A stretch of DNA of 64,000 bases, from the NCBI RefSeq assembly GCF_013363975.1, contig NZ_JABWGN010000002.1, forward strand, positions 372,001 through 436,000. Reading direction: 5' to 3'. The DNA is from Nonomuraea montanisoli. GTDB lineage: Bacteria > Actinomycetota > Actinomycetes > Streptosporangiales > Streptosporangiaceae. Within the stretch, counting starts at the first letter, position 1. Each line of letters opens with the position of its first letter. Position numbers and translations under genes: made by a program. Shown one piece after another: positions 25,988 through 32,922 of this stretch. The notes below the pieces were generated by a model, which was not told where the DNA came from, did not search any database, and saw nothing but the letters and a program-made list of their open reading frames with translations.

Positions 25988-26794
25988 CTAGCAGGTGGTG
26001 TTAGCTCTGCGATCGCCCGCCAGAAGCTGCCCGCGCAGAGCTGCCAGATTCCGCCCCAGAGCGCACGACCCGACGAGCATCAGGGCGTGAACGGCGCTCA
26101 CCTCGCGGGCGGAGGCCCAGATCGACGACATGGGTGTCCGGAACGGTAGGACCTCGATTGAGTAGACCCGGAAGACGCCCGGGTCCAGGTATCGCATGCC
26201 CCCGGTCCCGCACAGGTACGTCGTAGCGCCGGTCAGCCAGGCAAGATCAGCCAGCCGCTGCGACCGCTCACCTCGTGCGAGCAGATCACTGCTGTGCAGG
26301 ATCCGCCCCGGCCGCCCCACCTCCTCCAGCAGCACGCGCGTGGACAGCTCCGTCACGTCCACCAGCCGGTCCGTGCTGTCGAACGCGTCAAGCACGGGTT
26401 CGAGCCGCCGCTTGAACGCCGGCCAGTAGGGGCTGTGGCGGTAGTGGTCCGCGAGAAGCTGGGCGACGCGGCGCCGGCAGCGGGCGGGATCGGCCAAGCG
26501 GGCTCCACGAATGGTGGTGGAGCGGCCGTGCGGCAGGTGGGTGGCGATCGAGAGCCACTGTGTCTGCCCGGAGCCGTCGAGCGAGGCGAGGCGCGCGCGG
26601 TGCTGGTAGTCCCTGCGGGCGAACTGCACGTCGTCCAGGACGATCCAGTAGTCGGCGGCGAACAGCTTTGCCAGGGTCGCGAGCCGAGGGAAGAGGTTGG
26701 GCTGGTGGATGGCACACACCTCGCCGTACGGCGGGTCAGGGCGTAAGAAGTCTGCTGTCGAATCCGGCGCGGAGAAGAGCCTGGTAGGCGTCAT
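25988..26794 (-). CDS. WbqC-like family protein
   Basis: 268 residues of the WbqC-like type: CAIHQPNLFPRLATLAKLFA, DYWIVLDDVQFARRDYQHRA, then a long alpha/beta region ending in YLCGTGGMRYLDP. WbqC homologues lie in surface-polysaccharide and other biosynthetic clusters; the biochemical role is not established here. ATG 26794 has AGGAG six bases upstream, although this start overlaps the 3' end of the next gene by 59 bp, implying translational coupling with the HTH-YdcF protein. Confidence 0.85.
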   Translation of the reverse strand: MTPTRLFSAPDSTADFLRPDPPYGEVCAIHQPNLFPRLATLAKLFAADYWIVLDDVQFARRDYQHRARLASLDGSGQTQWLSIATHLPHGRSTTIRGARLADPARCRRRVAQLLADHYRHSPYWPAFKRRLEPVLDAFDSTDRLVDVTELSTRVLLEEVGRPGRILHSSDLLARGERSQRLADLAWLTGATTYLCGTGGMRYLDPGVFRVYSIEVLPFRTPMSSIWASAREVSAVHALMLVGSCALGRNLAALRGQLLAGDRRANTTC

Positions 26795-28520
26795 GAACCT
26801 CTCCTGGGACGGGTTGCTCGATGGCGTAGCCGAGCTTGGGGTACTCGATCACGCGCTGGAGGTCGCCGACGAGCATGTCGATGACCAACTTCGGATCGCC
26901 GATCGAGCTGACGTAGTCGTCCAGCTCCAGCGGCTCGGAGGCGCACACCACCTCGACCTCGGGCCACACCTTCCGCGCCGTGGCGTACGCCCGGCGCTCC
27001 ATGTACGGCTTGGAGATCAGGAGCACCGAGCCGGGCTGGATACCCGCGTCGGCCAGCACCTGACGGGACAGTGCGATGTTCTGGCCGGTGTTGGTGGCGT
27101 TCGGCTCCAGCAGGATCGCCTCGTCGGGCACGCCGACTTCCAGCGCGTGCTCGCGGTAGTGGACGGCCTCGCCGCGGGGGAAGCGGGCCGCGGTGGTCGG
27201 GCTGGTGGCGCCGGAGAAGACGAGCAGCGGGAACCAGCCGGCGTTGTACAGCTCGGCTGCCGCACGAGCGACTCCCAGATCGTGGCTGCCCAGACCGATA
27301 GCCACATCACATCGGCGCAGGTCGTGGTGCATCTGGTGGTAGTCCCAGATGGTGCGGGCGTGCTGCCACTGCTCGTCGGTGATGACCTGCTGCTTGACGC
27401 TCACTCGGCTGCTCCCTGATCGCCTGGGCAGAGGGGGACGGATCTCCCTCTCGATGGTTCGCTGGATGCCCTCGATGCTCCGCAGTTGGTGCGCGAGCCC
27501 GTGCTGCGCGGCCTGGCGTGCGGCACGGTCGAGGATCATCAGCCCATCATCCACGGTTGCCTGGTCCGAGATCAGGATGTGTCCGTAAGCCGTCTCCAGC
27601 CGGACCCGCTGCATGGGCGCATCAGTCACGGCGGTGGAGCGGGCGAGGTCGATCAGGCGTAGCGCCTCTGAGAGGTTCCCGGCGCCGCGGTGGGCCAGGG
27701 CGAGTTTCTGGTGCGCGACGGACCAGTCCTCGGGTTCGCCGAGGCTCTCGAACTCGCGGATGGCGGTCGTCATCAGACGCGCGGCGTAGTCGTTCTTGTC
27801 GTTCTTGCTCAGTGCGGTTCCGACCCACAGCCGGGCTCGCGTCCGGTCGCGTGGCGAGAGCCGGTCGTCCACTGCCAGCGCCTCGTACTCCTTGGCGGCC
27901 TCGTCCAACTGGCCCGCCATCTCGGCGACGACCGCCAGCGATAGGTCGAGCTGTGCGATGCGGCGGGGGATGTCGAGCTGGCTGTAGATCGAGCGGGCGT
28001 TGAGGTAGGAGCGGCGGGCGGACAGGGGGCCGGCGACTGCGCCTTGGTCGCGTTGGAGGTCGCCGAGCAGCGTCGTGGATCGTGCGAACAGGTACAGGCC
28101 CTTGTCGTCCAGGGCGTGTGGGTCGTAGCGGGTGAGCCAGCGGTTCAGCAGGTCGCCGGCGTAGCTGAAGCTCTGGCGGCTGAGTGCGACCACGGTCCGG
28201 TCGAGGTCGTCGGTCCAGGTTTCGTAGTCCCAGGCCCGTGGTCCCACGCGGGTGACTCGTAGCCCCTGGTCGGCCTCTTGGCCGAGTTCGAGGAGGAGGG
28301 TCTCGAACCGCAGGTGGGCCGCCGAGTCCGCGCGAGCGAGTGCGGTGTCCAGGATGGCCTGAGTGTCCGGGCGTGGCCTGGTGACGGTGCCGAGGTGGTC
28401 CCACTTCGCCACGGTGCGGGGCGCCACGCCGAGGTGCTGGGCGAACACCCGCACGCTCATCCGCAACGCGAGACGAAGTGCATGCGCTTCGAGGCCGGTC
28501 CACTCGTGCACTGTCGTCAC
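26736..28520 (-). CDS. HTH-TPR regulator fused to a YdcF/DUF218 domain
   Basis: About 594 residues. N-terminal HTH (LALRMSVRVFAQHLGVAPRT, VAKWDHLG) resembles XRE-type domains; residues about 90-400 are helical TPR-like repeats; residues about 430-585 form a YdcF/SanA-like DUF218 domain (CDVAIGLGSHDLGVARAAAE, ENPNATNTGQ-like LEPNATNTGQNIALSRQVL, LLISKPYMERRAYATARK). DUF218 proteins of the ElyC/SanA group act in envelope metabolism, but here the domain is cytoplasmic. GTG 28520 follows GGGAG; ATG 28544 is the alternative. Divergent from the resolvase-like gene. Confidence 0.8.
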   Translation of the reverse strand: MTTVHEWTGLEAHALRLALRMSVRVFAQHLGVAPRTVAKWDHLGTVTRPRPDTQAILDTALARADSAAHLRFETLLLELGQEADQGLRVTRVGPRAWDYETWTDDLDRTVVALSRQSFSYAGDLLNRWLTRYDPHALDDKGLYLFARSTTLLGDLQRDQGAVAGPLSARRSYLNARSIYSQLDIPRRIAQLDLSLAVVAEMAGQLDEAAKEYEALAVDDRLSPRDRTRARLWVGTALSKNDKNDYAARLMTTAIREFESLGEPEDWSVAHQKLALAHRGAGNLSEALRLIDLARSTAVTDAPMQRVRLETAYGHILISDQATVDDGLMILDRAARQAAQHGLAHQLRSIEGIQRTIEREIRPPLPRRSGSSRVSVKQQVITDEQWQHARTIWDYHQMHHDLRRCDVAIGLGSHDLGVARAAAELYNAGWFPLLVFSGATSPTTAARFPRGEAVHYREHALEVGVPDEAILLEPNATNTGQNIALSRQVLADAGIQPGSVLLISKPYMERRAYATARKVWPEVEVVCASEPLELDDYVSSIGDPKLVIDMLVGDLQRVIEYPKLGYAIEQPVPGEVHDAYQALLRAGFDSRLLTP

Positions 28521-28659
28521 GTCGCCACTCCCTTCCACGGCCATGGAAGCACGCAGAGGTACCGAGGGCCCACGGAAGTGCAACGCAAGTGCGACAGCCG
28601 GTCGTATCCAGCGGGGTCCGGGCTGGCCATGCTCGAAGAGCCGGCCATCAGCCCCGGCC

Positions 28660-29064
28660 ATGGTAAGGACGGCTACCTTGTGGACCCTCACGGAACAACA
28701 CGATGTGGACGGCCCGATCGTCTACGGGTACCTGCGGCTGCACCGCTCGACACCGGAGCGCCAAGCAGCACTGACGGCGGCCCTCGCCCAGTACTGCGAG
28801 CAGCACGAATTGCAGCTCTGCGGCATCTTCACCGATCGCGGGGCTGAGTCGGCAGACGCTCCGGCGTTCGCCGGGTTGCTGGATGTCCTCCTCCTGTCCA
28901 ACGTGTACGGGGTGGTCCTGCCCACCACGCACCACCTGGGCGGGAAGCACGTCGCCGCCCGCCGGCGGGAACAGCTCGACGCGATCGGGGCGCGGCTGCT
29001 CATCGCCCGGCCTGCGCTACTCCATCGTCCCTGTTCCCGAGGAGGAACCCATGCCGGTCAGTGA
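28660..29064 (+). CDS. small resolvase-N-like protein
   Basis: 134 residues resembling the catalytic-domain fold of serine recombinases (IVYGYLRLHRSTPERQAALT, a short QYCEQHELQLCGIFTDRG strand, LLLSNVYGVVLPTTHHLGG) but without a visible catalytic Ser at the expected N-terminal position (YGYLRLH) and without a DNA-binding domain. Short proteins of this type are frequent in actinobacteria and probably not active recombinases. ATG 28660 is the best start, with only a weak site. It overlaps the next gene by 14 bp. Confidence 0.55.
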   Translation: MVRTATLWTLTEQHDVDGPIVYGYLRLHRSTPERQAALTAALAQYCEQHELQLCGIFTDRGAESADAPAFAGLLDVLLLSNVYGVVLPTTHHLGGKHVAARRREQLDAIGARLLIARPALLHRPCSRGGTHAGQ

Positions 29065-29473
29065 GGCCGAGGCCGCCGCTGAGGCGGCAGCGAGGAGGCA
29101 GGTGGCCGACTTTCAGCGTCGTGCACGCGGCATGACGTTCGACAGGGCCACCGAGGCCATGAGCGACGAGACAGCCCGGCTCCTGGCCGCGCAGTTGCAG
29201 GAGTCGTGGGCCGGTCGCTGGCAGGTGATGTGGGAGCCCTGGGGCCGCAAGTTCCGGGCGTTCCCGGCGTACGACATGGACGTCACCACCCCGGCCGAGG
29301 GCGCGACTCTCCGTGAGCTGTGGCGGGCCGTGCTCGACGTCGACCAGGCACTGCTGTTCGCCATGGCCGAGGCCATCCCTGCGCACCCGCCCACGGTCGT
29401 CTACGCCCCTCCTGACTTCGTCCAAGAGGTGCTCGGGCGTCTGTCGCCCGGGTCCCGTGCGCGGAGGGTCTGA
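29051..29473 (+). CDS. hypothetical protein, helical, in the peptide cluster
   Basis: 140 residues, no family recognised. Ala/Glu-rich helical N-terminus (SEAEAAAEAAARRQVADFQR), a central WAGRWQVMWEPWGRKFRAFP with four Trp, and an acidic C-terminal half ending VVYAPPDFVQEVLGRLSPGS. ATG 29051 has an excellent GAGGAGGAA upstream. Its stop is two bases before the ATG of the small FTLD peptide, so it is in the same transcription unit and may act on or bind that peptide. Confidence 0.75.
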   Translation: MPVSEAEAAAEAAARRQVADFQRRARGMTFDRATEAMSDETARLLAAQLQESWAGRWQVMWEPWGRKFRAFPAYDMDVTTPAEGATLRELWRAVLDVDQALLFAMAEAIPAHPPTVVYAPPDFVQEVLGRLSPGSRARRV

Positions 29474-29474
29474 C

Positions 29475-29681
29475 ATGGACGCCGGCATCGTGTGCGCCGC
29501 CATGTTCACCCTCGACACCCTCAGGCGGGGGCAGCGCACGCCGCCTGTCGAGGACAGCGCGGACCGCCCTCCCGTTACTGCTCACTCCACGGGGGACGGC
29601 GCGGCTAACCCGCGCAGCAGCCAACCAACAGCCACCATCGACCCGTTGCCCACCACGACCGAAGAGGGGACCTACCCGTGA
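29475..29681 (+). CDS. 68-residue FTLD-motif peptide, candidate RiPP precursor
   Basis: Short ORF with a GGAGG site; ATG 29475. Residues 11-14 read FTLD, matching the FxLD leader motif of FxLD-type lanthipeptide precursors. The remaining 50 residues are rich in Thr, Ser, Pro and Asp/Glu (ATIDPLPTTTEEGTYP at the end) and contain no Cys after residue 7. The stop overlaps the methyltransferase start by four bases (GTGA), so both are made together. Without a core Cys it cannot form lanthionines; an aspartate or isoaspartate modification would fit the neighbour. The assignment is an inference from motif and context. Confidence 0.5.
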   Translation: MDAGIVCAAMFTLDTLRRGQRTPPVEDSADRPPVTAHSTGDGAANPRSSQPTATIDPLPTTTEEGTYP

Positions 29682-30958
29682 CCACCTACTCCGACGTACA
29701 GGACGCTGCCGCGTTGCGTGACGCCATGACCACCGCAGTAGCGGCCGAATGCGAGCGGTGGGGCTTCCCGCTGCCCGCGCCGGTCGAGGCGGCGCTCCGT
29801 GCGGTCCCTCGCCACCTTTTCGCTCCCGAGGTGCCGCTGGAGAAGGCGTACGCGCGGGACATCGTCGAGGTCAAGCGCAGCGAGCAGGGCGCGTTGATCT
29901 CCACGATGTCCGCCCCCGAGATCCAGGCCATGCAGCTCGTACAGGCCGACATCGGCCCGGGGATGCGCGTGCTGGAAGTCGGCTCAGGCGGCTACAACGC
30001 CGCCCTCATCGCGGAGATCGTGGGTCCGACCGGCCAGGTCACGACCATGGACATCGATCCCGACGTGACCAGCCGGGCTCGCCGATGCCTGGACGCCGCC
30101 GGTTATCCGCAGGTGCGGGTAGTCACGGCCGACGCCGAACACGGCTGGGAGGACGACGCCCCGTATGACCGGGTCATGGTCACCGTGGGCGCGTGGGACA
30201 TCCCGCCGTCCTGGCGCGAGCAACTCGCCGAGCGCGGCAGGATCGTCGTACCGCTGAGGATGAAGGGCATCACCCGCTCCCTAGCCCTCGAACGCACGAA
30301 CGACCACCTGGTCGGCTTGTCGCAGGGGGTCTGTGGATTCGTCAAGATGCAGGGCGCCGGCGCTCACGACGAAGACCTCTGGCTCGCGAACGGCGAGAGG
30401 ATCGGGTTGCGATTCGATGACGCCAACCTCGCCCACCCAGACAGGCTGGACGGCGTGCTCACCGGCCCGCCCGCCGCGGCCTGGTCCGGGGTGACGGTGG
30501 CCTCCGGCGAGCCCTTCCCCGATCTGCCCCTGTGGATGGCGACAGCGCTGCCGGGCTTCTGCAACATGACCGTGAACACCCCCGAAGGCGAGGACCCCGG
30601 CATCGAGTCCGCGGAGGGAGGCCGGTGGTTCCCCTACGCGGTGGTCGAGGATGACTCGTTCGCCTACCTGTCCATCCGGCCGGCAGCCGGAGAGGGCGTC
30701 GTGGAGTTCGGCGCGCACGGCTACGGCCCCCACGGCGACGAGGTCGCCCGGTCCATCGTGGAGCAGGTTCAGGTCTGGGACCGTGACTACCGCGGCGGAC
30801 CCGGCCCGCGGTTCTCGGTCTGGCGGATCGACCACCATGTCGAGGTGCCGCCTAAGAGTGTGGTCATCACCAAGCAGCACACTCAGGTCGCGATCTCCTG
30901 GCCGGATGCCGGACCCCGTGGCCAGCGAATGCAAGCTGGCCCCAGACGAGGGCACTGA
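29678..30958 (+). CDS. FxLD-system / protein-L-isoaspartate methyltransferase-like enzyme
   Basis: 426 residues. The N-terminal 230 are a PIMT-type SAM methyltransferase (VPRHLFAPEVPLEKAYARDI, ISTMSAPEIQAMQL, SAM motif I MRVLEVGSGGYNAALIAE, and RIVVPLRMKGITRSLALER). The C-terminal 200 residues (FVKMQGAGAHDEDLWL ... HTQVAISWP) are the extension found in methyltransferases annotated for the FxLD lanthipeptide system. PIMT-like enzymes in RiPP clusters methylate Asp side chains, leading to aspartimide or isoaspartate. GTG 29678 is coupled to the small peptide ORF. No lanthipeptide dehydratase or cyclase is present nearby. Confidence 0.85.
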   Translation: MTTYSDVQDAAALRDAMTTAVAAECERWGFPLPAPVEAALRAVPRHLFAPEVPLEKAYARDIVEVKRSEQGALISTMSAPEIQAMQLVQADIGPGMRVLEVGSGGYNAALIAEIVGPTGQVTTMDIDPDVTSRARRCLDAAGYPQVRVVTADAEHGWEDDAPYDRVMVTVGAWDIPPSWREQLAERGRIVVPLRMKGITRSLALERTNDHLVGLSQGVCGFVKMQGAGAHDEDLWLANGERIGLRFDDANLAHPDRLDGVLTGPPAAAWSGVTVASGEPFPDLPLWMATALPGFCNMTVNTPEGEDPGIESAEGGRWFPYAVVEDDSFAYLSIRPAAGEGVVEFGAHGYGPHGDEVARSIVEQVQVWDRDYRGGPGPRFSVWRIDHHVEVPPKSVVITKQHTQVAISWPDAGPRGQRMQAGPRRGH

Positions 30959-31009
30959 GCTAGTAGTTCAGGAGCGGGCGAACTCGTTCCGGGTCCCAGT
31001 GGTGCGCGG

Positions 31010-31249
31010 CGGCTTCGCTACCTCGCGGTGCGCCGGGCGCTCGGCGGCGCCGGTGTCGAGTTCGCGGCACGCGCCTACGGGCCGCGCGGCCAGGAGGGCG
31101 CGGCCGCAATGGCGGCGCAAGGCAGCCGCGCAGAGCTGGCGGACGGCACCGCCGTGCTGGAGAAGACGCACGGCGTAGTCGCGATCTCCTGGCGGGCGGT
31201 GGGCCGTGCAGCGACACCGACGCCGCTGGCACGGGCCGACACCGCATGA
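31010..31249 (+). pseudogene. C-terminal fragment of a second FxLD-type methyltransferase
   Basis: The frame RYLAVRRALGGAGVEFAARA followed by YGPRGQEGAAAMAAQ, then THGVVAISW, aligns in order with the C-terminus of the intact upstream gene (AYLSIRPAAGEGVVEFGAHG, YGPHGDEVARSIVEQ, HTQVAISWP). The part between the two blocks is shortened and no N-terminal domain remains, so this is the tail of a deleted paralogue. Confidence 0.7.
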
Positions 31250-31393
31250 GGGCACCTGACTGTCCTCGGACCCGCCATCGGCAAGAAGGCGGAGGCGGTC
31301 TTCTCGCTGAATCACCCACGCCGAAACGACTCAGAGAGGAGGTTTCGCCGTCGACCAGCACCACAACCCGTGACGACCACGATGGGAGTGGAC

Positions 31394-31861
31394 ATGTCCC
31401 AGACGACCCGGCCGCAGGCCGATGTCATCGACCCGAAGACGCTCATCCCGCCTGACCTGTACGGCAGGCTCGTCGCCCGCATCGTCGGCGAGCACGACCT
31501 GCCGCCCGAGCAGGCGGAGCGCATCATGAGCCAGGCGCTCGCGTTCCTGGCCGCGTGCGCGTTCAACCCCAGTCTGTCCCTGGCTCCGTCTCGGGCGGTG
31601 GACATCGGCTGGCACACGTTCCTGCTCTACACCCGCGAGTACGCCGCCTTCTGTGAGCAGGTCGCGGGCCGCTTCCTCCACCACGTGCCCGACGACGAGC
31701 GCGAGCTGGGGCACGACAGCGCCGACGCTGTGCAGCGGCTCGGCGTCACGGTGGAGGCCATGCGCGCTTCCGACCTGCCCGTGGAGGCAGACTTGTGGCT
31801 CGCCGACGGCAAGTGCAGCCAGTGCTACGCCGGCTGCGCCAGCGACCCGAGAAAGGCGTGA
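31394..31861 (+). CDS. hypothetical protein with WH/HH motif and Cys-rich tail
   Basis: 155 residues. The body has the motif VDIGWHTFLLYTREYAAFCE followed by GRFLHHVPDDE, as in glycine-rich-domain-containing-like proteins. The last 16 residues, KCSQCYAGCASDPRKA, hold three Cys (C-x2-C-x3-C). ATG 31394 is chosen for GGGAG at the right spacing; GTG 31370 is possible. The kinase-like gene begins three bases after the stop. The tail could bind metal, or be a modified core behind a folded leader; neither is shown. Confidence 0.7.
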   Translation: MSQTTRPQADVIDPKTLIPPDLYGRLVARIVGEHDLPPEQAERIMSQALAFLAACAFNPSLSLAPSRAVDIGWHTFLLYTREYAAFCEQVAGRFLHHVPDDERELGHDSADAVQRLGVTVEAMRASDLPVEADLWLADGKCSQCYAGCASDPRKA

Positions 31862-31863
31862 TC

Positions 31864-32772
31864 GTGAGCCGAATCCCCTGGGAGCACCTCCCGGTCGCCG
31901 TGCGCGACAAGGTGCAGAACGAGGTCGGCCAGGTCGTCAAGGCCGAGACCGCCGAGGGCGGCATCATGCCGGGCATCGCCTCGCGGCTGTACCTCGATGA
32001 CGGATCCAGCGTCTTCCTCAAGGCCATCGCCAAGGACGACCCGGCGGCGCGCCTGCACGAGCGGCAGGAGTGGGCCGGTCGTGTCCTGCCCAAGGCCACG
32101 CCGACCCCGCGCATGCTCTGGAGCGCGCATGCTGACGGCTGGATCGTCTTCGTCCACGAGTACGTCAACGACGGCGCCAAGCCCGCGGACCTGAGCCCGG
32201 GTTCGCCCGACGTGCCCATCGTGCTGGCGCTGCTGAGGCGCCTGACCAGCGTGCTCACGCCCTGTCCCGCGCCGGATGCCCCGCTGATCGGCGACAACCT
32301 GGCGCCGCTACGCGCCAAGGGCCAGGCCATGCTTGGCAAGCACGCCTACCGGCTGTCGGCGGCCGACCAGGTCCTGTACGAGACGGCGCTGGCCGGGTTC
32401 GATCCCGCCGCGCTGGAGGGCGACGGCCTGATCCACTACGACCTGCACAGCGACAACATCCTCATCCTGCTCGACCACGCCGTGGTGCTCGACTGGTCGT
32501 TCGCCGCGCGTGCCGCCTCGTGGGTGGACGCGGCGCTGCTCGCGCCCCGGCTGGTCGAGGCCGGCCACCAGCCCAAGCACGTCCAGTGGCTGCTGTCGGA
32601 GGTGCCCGCCTGGACGGCGGCGCCGCCCGCCGCGGTGCGGGGACTGGCCGCGATGTGGACGCTGTTCCGCGTCTACAAGGCGACCTTCGGCCCGCCCGAG
32701 GCGCGCAGGTTCCGAGCGCGGGCGGCTGAGGCGGGCCGCGCCTGGACGCGGTACTGCCTCGACGCCCGATAG
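31864..32772 (+). CDS. APH-like phosphotransferase
   Basis: 302-residue protein-kinase-fold enzyme. Intact catalytic motif GLIHYDLHSDNILIL (His-x-Asp-x4-Asn) and metal Asp in VVLDWSFAARAASWVDAALL; the N-lobe has SRLYLDDGSSVFLKAIAKDD with the ATP Lys. GTG 31864 has GAAAGG seven bases upstream; GTG 31858 would overlap the previous stop. Tight linkage to the Cys-tail protein suggests it acts on that protein or a shared product. APH-like kinases occur in antibiotic resistance and also as LanK-type kinases in some lanthipeptide systems; context alone cannot decide. Confidence 0.85.
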   Translation: MSRIPWEHLPVAVRDKVQNEVGQVVKAETAEGGIMPGIASRLYLDDGSSVFLKAIAKDDPAARLHERQEWAGRVLPKATPTPRMLWSAHADGWIVFVHEYVNDGAKPADLSPGSPDVPIVLALLRRLTSVLTPCPAPDAPLIGDNLAPLRAKGQAMLGKHAYRLSAADQVLYETALAGFDPAALEGDGLIHYDLHSDNILILLDHAVVLDWSFAARAASWVDAALLAPRLVEAGHQPKHVQWLLSEVPAWTAAPPAAVRGLAAMWTLFRVYKATFGPPEARRFRARAAEAGRAWTRYCLDAR

Positions 32773-32881
32773 CGGGCGTCGCCCTCGATGGAGTGGGTGT
32801 GGGGCGTCAGCGGCTCTGGGCACCGCCGCGCTTCACACCCTTCCGGGCGCGGTCTCAGCCTCGGCGCGTTGCTCGGACACC

Positions 32882-32906
32882 GGCCGGCCTGCCCGGCAGG
32901 CTGGCC
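32882..32906. promoter_or_regulatory. 12-bp palindrome before the Mur ligase gene
   Basis: The sequence around the centre at 32894 (cctgcc c ggcagg) continues outward as complementary bases on both sides for 12 pairs with one G-T mismatch. With a one-base centre it cannot fold as a normal hairpin, so it fits a protein operator. It ends 17 bp before the ATG at 32923. Confidence 0.55.
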
Positions 32907-32922
32907 TCATGAAGGAGAGCTG

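Noticed and set aside
28660..29064. active serine recombinase
   Set aside because: No DNA-binding domain and no catalytic Ser at the expected position; more likely a domesticated resolvase-like protein.
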